Source: Eopsaltria australis (taxonomy: Eukaryota; Chordata; Aves; Passeriformes; Petroicidae). Taken from it: a stretch of 64,000 bases of DNA. The notes beneath the pieces are model-generated. The model did not search any database. It saw only the letters and a list, made by a program, of their open reading frames with translations, and had not been told where the DNA came from. Location: the NCBI GenBank assembly GCA_034509425.1, contig JAVTVJ010001167.1, positions 1 through 64,000 of the forward strand. The letters run 5' to 3'. Made by a program: the position numbers and the translations under genes. Position 1 is the stretch's first letter, and every line of letters begins with the position of its first letter. Shown here in pieces: positions 1-11,912 of the stretch.

Positions 1-57
1 GGAGAGGAGAGGAGAGGAGAGGAGAGGAGAGGAGAGGAGAGGAGAGGAGAGGAGAGG
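1..57 (+). repeat. (GGAGA)n pentanucleotide array cut by window edge
   Basis: About eleven uninterrupted GGAGA units begin at the first base, so the array extends leftwards out of the window and its full length is unknown. It is followed at once by a pyrimidine-rich run (about 59-89, TTTTTTCCTTCTTTCTCTTTCC-like), which makes a sharp purine-to-pyrimidine switch on one strand. The same unit recurs on the same strand at 30761-30850. Confidence 0.97.
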
Positions 58-1373
58 ATTTTTTCCTTCTTTCTCTTTCCTACTCTTCCACATGTATCAG
101 TCAGGCTTCTAAATTAATGTTGGAATGGGAGGCTTAGGCTAAACCAAACCCCAGGCTTGCTTCCTTTTTTCTTTAAATACACAGGCACGCACACACACAT
201 GCATGCATAGTTTGTTAAGTGAAGAAAATGTACCTCCAAACATCATATTTAATTTCATTAGCTACTGTTGCTTTCTTGGAATCCGCTTATAGCACATGAA
301 GATAAACATTCTCCGAGTGATAAGGGTGTGTTTATAAACTTTGTTTGGGATGAAAGAAGCCCTAACTGGTGTGTTTTTATAGTAGGGTTAATGGTGCTTT
401 ACTAATCCTTTGCCTGTGACCAAGAAGCACAGACATCTTGACTTTCCTGGGAGATGTGGATGCATTTTCCTCCTTCCCGGGCCCTCAGCGTGCAGCTGGA
501 GGACAATGAACCACCCCCAGCTCGGCGAGGGTGAATTGTGAAGCAGCAGCATCACATTCCTGGGACTTCACCACCAGCCACTCAACGTTCCCAGAGTGCA
601 GAATTAATTCAACACATTGTTATTTTGCAGTTTGGCTTTGTTTTGGGGGGCCTTTACTTATTTAATTTTTTTTTCCAGAGAATACCACCACAGCAAATGC
701 TCTGCAGCTTCCAAGCTGTCATGCAGGTACTGCCTAAGCACGCAGCATGTTCCACCTGGGACCCCCAGTCTGATGGAGGATTTCAGCCCAATATCAGACA
801 CGTTGGACAGGGAAGGCTCCAGCCTTATTTTTGTTGAATTGGCCACTTCACCTACACCCCTCTCACACAACTCATCGCCCACGGCCGTGCTGCCCTCAGC
901 TTCCTCAGCCACATCCTCTTGGCTGCTCTGCTCCAGCTCCTTGCTGCTCAGCTGAATTGGAGGCTTCCTCCCCCTGCCAGCCCCTCCGCGTGGTGTCAAA
1001 CCCAACCTTCCCAAAAGGTCAGGGCTTGCTGTTTACCCAACCTTCTGTTTCAAATTTGGGAGACAATGGCTCGCGGGGAGCCGAGCGGGGGGGATTTGCC
1101 GCAGTGCTGAGTCACGGGAGTCCAAGATGGATTTTCTGTTAACGCTGAGGCACAGCCCTGATTGTGGCAGAATTCAGAATTATCCTCGGACCAGGGAGGG
1201 CTACAATGCTGAGGGAAATGGAATGCTGGTGCCCTTGAGCATCCATCTCATCACCTCCAAGCTGTGGGCTAGGGAAGACTCTGGAAGGGAATAGTGGTCG
1301 TCACTATTGTCTCCTTCTCTCCTTGTCTCCTTCTACCTTTCTACCTTCTACCTCCTTCTTCCAGCTGGATGTA
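58..1373. other. Unique non-coding sequence
   Basis: No gene recognised. The block holds the pyrimidine tract beside the GGAGA array, a short CA/GCAT-rich run at about 184-208, and an imperfect pyrimidine repeat at about 1304-1363 with CTTCTACC-like units directly before the 3' end of the next CR1. Short open frames on both strands between 538 and 1142 overlap each other in conflicting frames and resemble no protein I know. Confidence 0.6.
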
Positions 1374-1672
1374 ATCACAGAAACACAGAATCATAGATTC
1401 ACAGACTGATTTGGGTTAGAAAGGACCTGAAAGCTCATCTTGTTACAACCCCTGCCATGGGCAGGGACACCTTCCACTATCCCAAGCCCCATCCAGCCTG
1501 GCCTTGGACACTTCCAGGGGTCCAGGGGCAGCCACAGCTTCTCTGGACAACCTGTGTCAGGACCTCACCACCCTCACAGGGAAGAATTTCTTCCTTGTAT
1601 CTCATCTATCCCTGCCCTCTGTCAACTTATAGCCATCCCCCCTTGTCCTGTCACTCCGTCCCTCGTCATGCT
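1374..1672 (-). mobile_element. CR1 LINE 3' fragment
   Basis: Read on the minus strand, the element ends at 1374 in a degenerate terminal repeat (ATCTATGATTCTGTGTTTCTGTGATT-like). Its coding side preserves the ORF2 C-terminal frame: 'FFPVRVVRS', then a TGA in place of the usual tryptophan codon, then 'HRLSREAVAAPGPLEVSKAR'. It is strongly 5'-truncated, as is usual for CR1. Only about 300 bp remain and it cannot be active. The 5' limit is approximate. Confidence 0.93.
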
Positions 1673-2120
1673 TGAGTTCAGAAGTTCTGTCTCTGGAGAA
1701 AGATCAGGAGGGAGCAAAGGATTCATGGGGAGGCTAGAAGGGAGAACAACAGAGATAGAAAGCAATCCAGAGGCATAACTTTGGGGCTTTAATGTCCATG
1801 AGGAACTGGTGGTGATGGGAGGACATTTCTGTAGATTAGTCTGGTTTTGTCTCATACAAGGTGTTCTGCTTTCCTATCAAGCTGTTCTCAGAATCCAGAT
1901 CCTGTGAAAGCAAAGAGCTGCTGTAGCCCACAGCTCATTCTTGTCTCTTCCTGCTACAAAAAACAGTAGCCTGAATTTTTCCCCTTTTATAAAATAACAC
2001 CCAGTTTAACTAAAGGCTGCAGTGAAGCAATCACTACTTTCTACAGAGAAATTAGGAGAGAAATTTGTTGTCCTCCTCCAGCAAACTTGTCTCAGCACAC
2101 AAATGTTTCTCAGATCAGGA
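1673..2120. other. Unique non-coding sequence
   Basis: Nothing recognisable between the CR1 fragment and the GGAT array. Base composition is ordinary and there is no credible open frame. Confidence 0.5.
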
Positions 2121-2211
2121 ATGAATGGATGGATGGATGGATGGATGGATGGATAGATGGATGGATGGATGGATGGATGGATGGACGGGTGGGTGGATGG
2201 ATGGATGGATC
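2121..2211 (+). repeat. (GGAT)n tetranucleotide microsatellite
   Basis: About 90 bp of ATGG/GGAT units with a few interruptions (ATAGATGG near 2153-2160, GGACGGGTGGGT near 2183-2194). The long pure runs on either side suggest it may be length-variable. Confidence 0.97.
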
Positions 2212-2335
2212 AGGAGGTGTGATTCTCCCTCCATGGCCTGTCAAAAGCTACTTCTGAAATATTTCTAATGGGAAACATTCAGGAAAAAAAGCCAATTAAG
2301 CATGAGGTGGAAAAAGGGAAAAAAAACCCCCTAGA

Positions 2336-2705
2336 ATTATGGAAGTATTGAGACTGGAAAAGACCCTAAAGGTAATCAAGTCCAACCATTCCCCCACCAT
2401 TGCCAAGCCCAACATTGCCCCATGTCCCCAAGTGCCACATCCACATGGCTTTTAAATCCCTCCAGGGATGGGGACTCCACCACTGCTGTGGACAGCCTAT
2501 TCCAGTGCTTGACAACCATTTGTATGAAGAAATTTCTCCCAATATCCAATCTAAACCTCTCCTGTTGCAACTCCAGGCCATTTCCTCTTGTCCTGTGACT
2601 TGGGAGAAGGCACTGAACCTCACCTGGTTACAAACTCCTTTCATGCTGTTGAAGAAAAAGAGAATGCCTTTCCTCAGGCTCCTTTTCTCCAGGCTAAACC
2701 CCACA
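2336..2705 (-). mobile_element. CR1 LINE fragment with ORF2 C-terminus remnant
   Basis: The minus strand encodes a clear ORF2 C-terminal remnant at 2376-2570 containing 'RLDIGRNFFIQMVVKHWNRL', followed by 'VVESPSLEGFK' and a 'VDVAL' stretch. These are hallmarks of the last ~60 residues of CR1 ORF2. The upstream part (about 2640-2705) matches the region reading antisense as 'cctttcctcaggctccttttctccaggct'. It belongs to a different, probably older, subfamily from the copies at 15.4 and 62.2 kb. The terminal octamer repeat is eroded, near 2336-2350. Confidence 0.94.
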
Positions 2706-4909
2706 AATCCAAGGACTTTGTAGAAACGAAAAGGTTTTCAGCCACGTTACTTTATTTTAATGACTTTATCCTGAGAAAAGTTTGAAGCAAAGCATGGGAT
2801 ACTGCCCAAGGCATCATTTCATAACGAATTTCAGCATGGAATTTTGAATGTGCCACTTGTTCCTGTGCAGTTGGAATCTCCTTCTCTCTGGAGGCCTCAT
2901 CCTGCCTGTGAAACACAATAACCTTCAGCTTTTCTCACCAGCTGGAGGCAATGCATGTTCATATTGCCATAGGCCCCAGAGCATCTAAACCTTTTGCTTT
3001 GGAGCAAAGTCCTGCAGGAACACGGCCAGCCCAGAGGAGACTGTGAGAAATTCTGTCCTCTGGAGAGTCCTGTTTATTTTAAGCAAAACAGCTAGTTTAC
3101 ATGTTGGCCTTTTAAGCAAAATACTCCGGTTCATTCTGCCTTGGGTTTAGTTATGTAACCAAATCGCTATGTTTTTTAAATAATCTGAATGGAATTTGCA
3201 ACGCTGCCTCCCAGGGGAAAGGGCCCGATTCTGATTTTCCAGCTGATGCCCTCACACAGGTGAAATTTCACCCTCAGTGCACTTCATCTTGGGGACTGCA
3301 TTGCTCATCTCTGCCTTGCACCCAGGACAGCTGAGGTCTGGAGAAATGGAAGGGGATAGATCAAAGATATTGAGCAAATAACATCAGAACCAGGTCCTGC
3401 TGCAACACCCCTGAGCCCTGGGCTCTCTGCTCACTGGCATTGCCTCCTGCCATGACACTGGGAATGATCCAAGGTGACTCAAAGCTGCCTGTCTCTGGCA
3501 GTGTGACATTCCCAGGAGATGATAGACTCAGCCTTTGAGTGACCCAAGCCCTGGCCCATGGCTTCCTACCTTCCACACCAGCATCAGGCCCTGTCCCTGG
3601 GCTGTGTCACCTGGCGGAAGGTGTCGTGTGGCAGAGAAATGTGCCATGTCTGGTCTAAATCCCCAGTTATGGGAGGTTTGTGTTTGGGACTGAGGCATCC
3701 TGGGGAGCAGGGGTTGGACACTGGTGTCAGGAGTCCTTGGCTACTGCTTTGGGGCTGATTCACACTCTGGTTGTGAGTCCTCTTCATGTACTATCTACTG
3801 GAGTCACTATTTTGATCAAAAGTCGTTATTTTGGTTACTACAGGACACCAGTATCATATTTGTCAGCCTCTGTACTTTGTGCCAGCCCAGAACAAGGTCT
3901 GCTGTCACAACTGCCTCTGTCTGGGTAAAACCAGAACACAGAATTTCTGGAAAACTTGCTTTTGTGAGATTTCCAACCCAAATTAATGAGTTGTGGAGAA
4001 GCACAGCCTTTGATGTATGCACAAACACCATCAAGCTGCCAGCCATCTTGAACTCAAAGAACTCCTAATCCTCAATCCCTTCCCTGCAATTAGAGCAAGG
4101 ACAGTTGGTGCTCTCCATGACCAGCAATGCCGTGTTTTGGCTCGGAATTGTCTCTGCCAGCAAGGAGCTGCCGTGTAAGTTAGAAGTCCACGTGTGGTTA
4201 GCTGCAGCTCTGGATTTTTGCAGTGCCTATTTATACAAATTGGATTGACTTGGAATTCTACGGCTTAATTTCTTTTCTGTCACAGTATCGTGCGAGGGAG
4301 CAAAGCCTCAGTCTTTTAACTGAGCCTTACACTGTCGGTGCAAGATCCAAGGCTAAATTTCCTATGGAAATGTATGAATCCTGACATGGCAGATGGCCCT
4401 ATCCTGTGTTGAATTATGGACCTTATTGTAACATACATAGTTCCTTGATAGACCTTAATTATACCAGAGGAGGGAGCCTGTAGGATTTCGGCTGAAAATA
4501 TGCTCCAAACAAATTTCCAGGCCCCCAAAAATTATCAAACACTGATTAATGCCACCATAGAAGATGATTCACTTAGGTGACGTGCATAAAGAGGAAATAA
4601 ATATAAAATTTTGGGGTGGAAAACAAGGAACACGAATGTCATGGGTCAGTTCCTCTTGGATGGCATGGTGGAGTTCTTCACCTCTCCCTGGGAACCACGA
4701 TGAGTCAATTCCAGCAAGAGGAATGCTGATGCAAACCTTCCCTCCCCTCCATTTGCCCTCTTCTCCCTCTTCACCCTCCCTCTCATGCAGGGACAGAAGG
4801 TCCTTGGCAGGTAAAAGTGGGATGTCCTCTCCAGCCAACAGCAGTGGTCACTTTGTTCCCCCTCTTTCCAGGCTGTGTTTGCAAGGCTAGAACATTCCTA
4901 AAGCAACTG
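2706..4909. other. Unique non-coding sequence
   Basis: No gene or repeat recognised. Stretches around 3110-3210 and 4130-4480 are AT-leaning single-copy DNA of the kind that can hold conserved non-coding elements, but conservation cannot be judged from one sequence. Small open frames here lie in conflicting frames and have no recognisable domains. Confidence 0.5.
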
Positions 4910-5620
4910 AATCCATCTGTCCTCGCTCCCACATCCATCACTGTGGTCAAGGACTCAGGAAACGGAGGATTTGGGGTGACAGCTCCAGAGCCTGGCCCTG
5001 TGACAGACCTGGCATCTCCTGTCCTCCTCCTGGGCTAGCCCAGCACCCGGGCCCGTGCTTCCCTCGCCTTGCCTGGCTGTGTTCCTCCAGGCCAGTGTGC
5101 TTTGGCTGCTGCTCTCCGAGCTCTCGGGTTCTCAACCCGGAGTTATTTCAGGCAGCGCTGCTCGGTTTCTCTTCCAAGGGCTTATGAAACGCTCTTCTGG
5201 GACTCTTCACCTGACTCATTGTTTCCTCTGCCACCCCACGCTGGGAAGCACCGCCTCGCCGATGACTTCTTTGGGAAGCTCCTGAGGAGAGGAGAGCAAG
5301 AGGCGCCAGGAGGAATCTTTAACCCCCGGGTTCATCTCCCCGGGCTCAGAAAAGTGGGGATTTTTCTGCTTTTTTCCTTTCTTCTCAGCAGTTGCCCGGC
5401 TGTAGCTCCTTCTCACTGGGAGGAGGTTTGCTGTCGCTGAGCTGACACCCGAACACACACTTTGGCCACCTCGCAGGCCAGACCGAAGCGCTACAATAGG
5501 GACCACTCCGTACTTAGCGGGACACGCCAAAATTGCTAAATGCCGTCTAACCACACCCATCATCAAAGGCCCGAGCGCTCCCATTGCATCCGCTCAATTA
5601 CAAACCACAGAACGACTTTG
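4910..5620. promoter_or_regulatory. CpG-enriched unique block, possible regulatory element
   Basis: CpG dinucleotides are visibly denser here than in the flanks, notably around 5150-5290 and 5390-5590 (for example CACCGCCTCGCCGATGAC, CCCCGGGTT, CCGAAGCGCTAC). Overlapping frames on both strands conflict, and none looks like a conserved protein. It could be a small CpG island, an enhancer or simply a GC-rich patch. No TATA box or initiator with supporting context was identified. Confidence 0.25.
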
Positions 5621-6817
5621 TTTCACTCAATGGCAAACAGTTGGACATGGAAGCCACCCACCTTCAAAGCCCTTCTGTTTGGTTTTTTGTTTGTTTGTTT
5701 GCCATCGTGCTCGGGCTGGCTTTTCCCGCCACCTTCCCACTCCGTGTGTCGCAGCAGCCCCTCGTTAATGTGAACATGCTTCTCATTTCACATCTTTTCC
5801 CTGCCATTTCTGCCTTTCAGCTGGAAGCAAGGAAATGGCTGCTTGGTGCAGACAGGATTAACCCTTTTTCTTCCTCGCTGGTGGCCTGAAGTTTTCCCCC
5901 TACCCACCATTTTAATTTTATAATAATTTTTTTTTCCCCCTGAGACTCGCAAACGAATTATTTCTCAGCTTTAAGGCCAGTGATTTCACAGTAAGGACAA
6001 ATATGGTCCCAAATCTACAAACTTTTTCCTATCTAATATATTCTTCCTTCTCAGTTGCTGCTCTTCTTATAAATCACAATACCTCTGATAAAGAGAACAA
6101 CAAATTCTTCTGCAGGGAGGCAGACAAGGACCCATCTATATATTATTAAACACAGTCTTCACAAAGATGTCTTATGACCTCCATCTACATGTTTTTAGCC
6201 CAGATTCTTGCAGGAACAAGGCCCTGTTTGATCAGATTACATGTCCATCTGCCCATCACTCTTCACCAATTACTGTGGAATTCCCTGCCATTTTCTGGTT
6301 GGGTTTGATGAGATCTTCAAGATGTTAAGTTCCTACAAGGTCAGTGAAAAAATAAAAAGGGTGGCCAGAGAGAAAAGTTGAAGCAGGAGATCAACTCTTA
6401 TGAAACCTCATCAAATCCACATGGGCACTCACATTGAAATCACAAAGCCATAGGAAACCGAGGCTTATTAATCCCATTGCTGATGGAACAGCTCAGATTT
6501 TCTTTCCGTTTCTGTTTTTGTTTGTCTGCTTGTTTGTACATTTGCTAGAACAAATAACTCACTCTTGTGGAGCACTACGAACTCCACAGATCCAACCCAA
6601 ACACAGTTCTGGCTACAAACACTCAGGAATTTGGGAGTCTTCCATCCAGACCCACATCCAAACCATCCCAGCTGAGATCCATAAGAAGTAACACGGGCAA
6701 GGAAAAACTTGTCTGAGTCTGCTCTGACTTTTGGTGTCATTCCTCTGTGGGGGACCTGGCTATACCCTGATCCTGCTTTTCTGGTAGATCCCACAGGTCT
6801 GATAGTACAGCACAGAT
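5621..6817. other. Unique non-coding sequence with TTTG runs
   Basis: No gene recognised. There is a (GTTT)n run at about 5689-5700 and a looser TTTG/TTTGTCTG run at about 6514-6537. The rest is AT-leaning single-copy sequence. Confidence 0.5.
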
Positions 6818-7085
6818 TAATCCATACCTGGGATATTGAGTCCAGTTTGGGGCATTCCCTCAGGTCTTGAAGCTCAAGATGCTCTGATTCAACATCAATA
6901 GAAAAGCTTTCATTTGAAGGTGGTGCAGCACTGGGCCAGGTCACTCAGGAGGTGGTGACAATCTCTTTCCCTGGAGGTTTTAAAGGCTCAGCTAAAGCCA
7001 TCACTGATCAGGTCCCATTCCAAGCAGAACCTACAGACTTCCAGAAAACCCTTCCCATCAATATTTCTGTGATTCTGGGAATACA
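6818..7085 (+). mobile_element. Old, internally deleted CR1 LINE fragment
   Basis: The left part (about 6826-6860, 'gatattgagtccagtttggg') resembles the CR1 segment that usually lies several hundred bases before the tail. It jumps directly to the C-terminal coding segment (about 6895-7010: CAGGAGGTGGTGACAATCTC, then CCTGGAGGTTTTAAAGGC) and ends in TTTCTGTGATTCTGG at about 7063-7078. The missing middle implies an internal deletion near 6865-6895. Divergence is high, so this is one of the older copies here. Confidence 0.75.
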
Positions 7086-9855
7086 TCTAATTAATTTTCC
7101 TCTTTATCACACTTTGTCTTGGCTGAATTGGTTTAGTAAAACCCCCTCCTTCTACCTGCAAACGCTCTGTGACTGGATGTTCCAGGTTATAAAATACCTG
7201 TTCCTTGGATAAAGAAGACATCAGAGGCCAATTTCTGCCTGCCCTTTCTTGGCACCATAATGTAGAATATCACGGGGGATTTTTTTGTTCTTCACCCAAT
7301 TTGAGTGTTTTCACAGCTTCATTTTGGATGTGCTCAGAGTTCACAGCATCACAACTTGTGGCAATCAAGAGCTGAATACATCACCCAAGTAAGCTCTCAA
7401 GAATTATTATTTTGAGAGAAATGCGGCTCCTGCTACTTTCCCTCCCACAGGCTGGTCCTTAGCACTGAATTTAAAGTGGAGGGAAAGGGCCAGCATCATC
7501 TGTCAGCTCCGAGAAGCATTTTCAGCTCATTAATCTAACTTTCCACAGCCCAGCTCCTGTCCCATCTCTGAGGCATGAGACCATGTGTCACAGAAATCTT
7601 GATACTTAATAGCAACGAAGTCTTGAAAAGTGAAAACGATGATTGGCAAAATATGCAAAAGAAGACTGAATTTCTTTTTAGTATGACAACAAAACTACCT
7701 GGAAGTGTGGAAACTGTGAATATGCCACTGAGCATTTCTGTGTCCATCAGTGCCCACTCTTGGACAACCTGTCCCCAGTTCCATTTTGGAAAAGTCTTCC
7801 CATTTCAGCAGGTCAAGGAAAATAGTAAGGGTGTTGCTGATTCAAGGTGTATATTAGAGAGAATGGAAATAGGTAACATAACCCCAAATCTCTGTTTGCT
7901 ACATGGATACCGAGGCCTTCAGTTCTGATGAATAATCTGTGTTTTTCTCTTTTACCTACTAAAATAAGCAAATAGCCCCAGGGCCAGCTATGAGCACTTA
8001 CTCTGCCCATAATCCTGATTTGTGAGGCAGATAGGCAATGAATTTAAAATTAGAAAGGGCTAAGTATTCTCAGATTCAGAATATAAATTTCATTTAAAGT
8101 CAGTTTGCGATTGCTAAAGACTCTGATTCATTAACTAGCTTGTCTGAATATTGTCATGAAAACCTAAGCTTTATTGAGTGCTAAAAGCCTTAAAAAAGAT
8201 GGAAACATATGAAAATAAGAACATAAATTCCCTGCCACCACCACCACCACCACTCCAAGTGTAAGAGAGAACCAAACCATAACAATGGGCTCATTACAAA
8301 TGCTCCATCATTTTGCAATAACCAAGCACTTAAAATGTTCTTGGTAGCTGCTCTGAGGATGCCATTTTTTTTCATTATGAGTCGTACTTAGTGCATGATT
8401 TATAGCTGGCAGGCCAGGGATAATCCTACAGTGTGAATGTGCTGTAATTACACCAGAGCTGTGGTTCTGGGCCTCGTGGAACTGATACTTCTTTTTAATT
8501 GTGGCGGTGATAAGATCAAACCCAACACCGTGTATCTCTGTGGATGTAACCGTAGCTGCCAGCTGCCCTCCTGGGCATCTGCCCTCCCTCCAGGAGCCTG
8601 TGGATAAAGGGATGACTTTTCCCCCAGTCTTGCATCCCCCAAACCGTCAACCAGTCAGAGCCTGGCCTGGCTGGAAGCAGCAATGCAGCACGAGCGATTT
8701 AAAGGAATGGGATGGAACCAAGGAAAACATCCAGATGTTTCTTTTCCGCCGCTTTTGGTCTGTGCTCCGTTTTCTCCAGTAAGTCACTAAAGCACTTTGA
8801 TGTGAGAATTTTATATTGGTGGTGTTTTTGCAGCAGCCAAGCCACCAGACAATAATCCCTTGGTGTCGATGTTCATTGGCTTTGTCATCTTCTTAGGACA
8901 AAGGAAAAAAAGACCTAAAACTGTTCTCTACCAAAAATAACTTTAGAAAATAAATATTTTGGCCCCATCTTGCAAAAAGTCAGTGTGACATTTAGAGGGA
9001 GCTAAGAAAAGGAGTCTTTCCTGCCTTAGGAAGAAACTTAGCTTAACTTGGGTCCTGTTAACTTCGTCATACTATTACTTGGGCACTGTTTGGTATTAGT
9101 CACTAGCTGCTCCCTCTCAGCTTTATCCAATTTAATTTCAAATATAGTGCAAACAGATGCCTTTATGTTTCATTTTTAAATCATTTATTGTTCTACATGT
9201 AGCAAAGAAGCTTAAAAAAGAATGCGAAAGAATTGCCAGAAAGGTTTTTTGGGTTTTTTTAAAGATATATATATATAATTGCAGTTGTGGTTGCTGTGGT
9301 TTCTTTTGGGTGGATCAGAAAAAAAATCAAGTCTTCCTTCCTCGGGGATATAAGGGGAAAAAAAAAAGAAAAGAAAGGATGGAGAGGAAAAGTCATTCCC
9401 ATGTCTAGTGCTTTTTATCAGTAATGGAATGAAGCAATCAGGTTTAAGGGCTTGTCTAGACAGAGGACTCTGGCACTGGAGTAACTCCCGTGATGTAGTA
9501 AAGTCTGTGCAAGACCCAAATGCTGCTCACAGCAGCAAAAAGAAGCCACAGGGATGCAAAGCCACCACACAGAGTGAGGGAGCTCCAGGTCCTGCCCAAT
9601 CCCAGCTGAGGCAATGCAGATTGTTTGGACAGGGCAAAATTTGATAGATCGGTTTGTTTTTTTTAATTTATCAAAGTGCCCCAAAGCAGCATTACCAGCA
9701 CAACAGAGCTGTTGATCAATTAAAGTATTTTAACAGCTCTCTTCTTCTGGAGGGAGGGGGTGTTGTAAAGGAAGGAACATGAAGAATTGCTGACCACAGT
9801 TCAAGAAGTCCAGGTTTTTAAAGAGGCTTATTTTAATGGAAAACATAACATGTCT
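7086..9855. other. Unique non-coding sequence
   Basis: No gene recognised. It includes a (CCA)n run at 8235-8254, a GGTTTTTTGGGTTTTTTTAA tract at 9243-9262, a short (TA)n at about 9266-9277 and an A/G-rich run at 9354-9395. The 7.6-8.6 kb part is mixed-composition single-copy DNA. Confidence 0.5.
8235..8254 (+). repeat. (CCA)n trinucleotide run
   Basis: Six to seven perfect CCA units. On the minus strand they give the tryptophan run of an otherwise meaningless small open frame. Confidence 0.95.
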
Positions 9856-10092
9856 TTAAACTGAGAGAGATAGGTTTAGATTAGACATAAGAAAGAACTT
9901 CCTGGCTGTGAGGGTGGGGAGGCCCTGGCACAGGGCGTCCAGAGAAGCTGTGGCTGCCTCTAGATCCCTGGAAATGTCCAAGGCCGACTTGGATGGGGCT
10001 TGGAGCAGCCTGGGACAGTGGAAGGTGTCCCTGCCTGTGGCAGGGGTCTTTAAGGTCCCTTTCAACAAAAACTGTTCTGGGATTCTACCAAC
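9856..10092 (+). mobile_element. CR1 LINE 3' fragment
   Basis: The plus strand keeps the ORF2 C-terminal frame at about 9908-10020: 'RVGRPWHRASREAVAA', then 'SLEMSKADLDGAWSSLG' before the stop. The 3' UTR follows (CCTGCCTGTGGCAGGGG) and the end is degenerate (TGTTCTGGGATTCTACCA). The 5' truncation point is near 9856. Confidence 0.93.
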
Positions 10093-10369
10093 AACAGATG
10101 GGCAGAGATATTCTTCGAGAAGTTTTCTAACTGAGATACATAATAATAGAGGGATACCTTGGTTTTACTCTGCTCTGTTTGTCAACAGAGCTCAGAGCAC
10201 GTGGCAAAGCCACTCCGTGTCATTATCCCCACTTCACTGGCAGGGACACTCTGTGACTTCCCGAAAGCCTCGTGACAGCTCATGGCAGCATCAGCGAGAG
10301 CAAGAACATCTCCTGAGCTTCTTTCCACATCCACGCCCTTGGGCAGTGCATCCTGCCCTTGGGAATGTG

Positions 10370-10449
10370 GGTGAGTGGTGGCCTTGGCAGTGCTGGGGGG
10401 ACACGATGAACTTTGAGGGCTTTTCCAACCTTGGTGACTCCAAGATTCC
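10370..10449 (+). mobile_element. Short CR1 LINE tail
   Basis: An 80-bp tail (GTGGCCTTGGCAGTGCTGGG, then GATGAACTTTGAGGGC, then TTTTCCAACCTTGGTGACTC) corresponds to the final CR1 3' UTR of the 'TGGCAGTGCTGG' type. It lies about 280 bp downstream of the 9.9 kb copy in the same orientation but has a different tail type, so it is a separate insertion rather than a continuation. Confidence 0.75.
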
Positions 10450-11536
10450 ATTTGCACGTCCAGGAGAGGTCAAGCCTGGCTGGGTTCATTTTGCAGTCCT
10501 TGTTTATGAGGGAAACTTTGCTCGTGTGTTTCCAGTGTGATGTTCACTTTAGTGGCTGTGAGGGGACACCTGGGGACACTGGCAAGTCCTGGAGAGCCCT
10601 AAATCCCACCCCATAAACATGAATTATTCAGGAGATGGAAAGAGGCTGGTTTGCCCATAAGCCTGGTAAACCTAGGGGTCAAATCCTGCTCTCAGCACAC
10701 CATGACCTTCCCAAAGCCAGGTGGGGTATTAAATTGCAACAGGTGAAGTCCAGTAGTCCCAAAACCCACTAAACCCATCAAATATTTCAGTGTTTACCAG
10801 CCAAGACTGGTGGAAATCAGGGGAGAAACCAAGTGCAGCTCAGATCTGCCCTATATTTCACCACCTTTAACAGGCAAAGGGATGTTCCTCTTCAAAAAAA
10901 ACCACCAGAGAAACCCTGCACAGAGTCAGAGGGCATGGACAGGGAAATATAGGAGCACAGGAAGCAGACAGCCAGCCAGCACTGTCCTGGAAAGGCTAAT
11001 ATTTGTGTAATACTGAAAAGCTTTCTGCCTTTCGGATCCTTCCATGAGAAAAGGCTGAAATATTTGGTGTACACATTTCTCAAAATGAGAACATACCATA
11101 CATAGTTAAAGTAATGACTAGTGCTCTTAATCCCAGACACAAACTTTTCACTGAAGCCTTTTTTGGGCTGGGTCATGTGATTTATTCGGTTTTCAGCATC
11201 TATATATAAAGCTACTTTTTTTTCTTCCTGGTTCATCCTTCCCCATGTTCTAAAACCTGCATGCTTCATAAGCTATTTTGGTTTACCACATGGCTTGGCA
11301 CTTGGTATTTTTTCCAATGATGTGAAAACAAAATTTCAGCTTGGCTGTTGGTGGCCATGACCTGAGATGCAAATCTTCTCACTCAATTAGGGCTCTAATG
11401 AGTGGCTAATTACCCTTTCTGCTGACCTGGTGTCCCTATTACTCAGAGACCTTGAAGAGGGGTATCCCAAACCCACAAAGTGGGAGCTGTTGGTCCCTAG
11501 GGACTTCCACCTTCTTCATGGACAGTCCTTTGGCTT

Positions 11537-11596
11537 TTTGGTGCCAAAAGCCTTGGTTTGGGGTAAAAAGCCTCTGTTTTGTGCAAAAAACCTCAG
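11537..11596 (+). repeat. Three degenerate 20-bp tandem units
   Basis: Three consecutive 20-mers at 11537, 11557 and 11577 share a TTTGG..AAAA.CC frame and match each other at 15 of 20 positions in each pairwise comparison. The first unit overlaps an imperfect inverted repeat (GGCTTTTTGG then CCAAAAGCC, 11532-11552). It resembles no named repeat family known to me. Confidence 0.7.
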
Positions 11597-11892
11597 GATT
11601 AGACAGAGCAGAGCAGGCCTGAGCCCTGTAGTCTCTTGATCTGCTGTACAGAGCTGCCCATCTTCTGGCACCAAAGCTTTTATTTGCTGTGCATAAATTA
11701 ATACTAAATACATCCTCAAGCCTTACTTGTCCACTCAGAAAACTGCTCTGCTCAGCCACACACATGACATCACCACCAAATTTAGTTGCAGGAAAATAAA
11801 AACCAGGATTACCTGCATTTTTAGCACCAGGAGAGGGGAGGGGGAAAAAAGGATGGGGCCTCCTTTGGGGCTTGGTTGTTGAGTTTGGCTCC

Positions 11893-11912
11893 TTTTTTTT
11901 TTTTTTTTTTTT
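11893..11912 (+). repeat. Poly-T run (20 nt)
   Basis: Twenty uninterrupted T residues. On the minus strand this is a poly-A run, but no transcript-like or coding sequence precedes it on that strand, so a retrotransposed gene copy is not supported. Confidence 0.95.
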
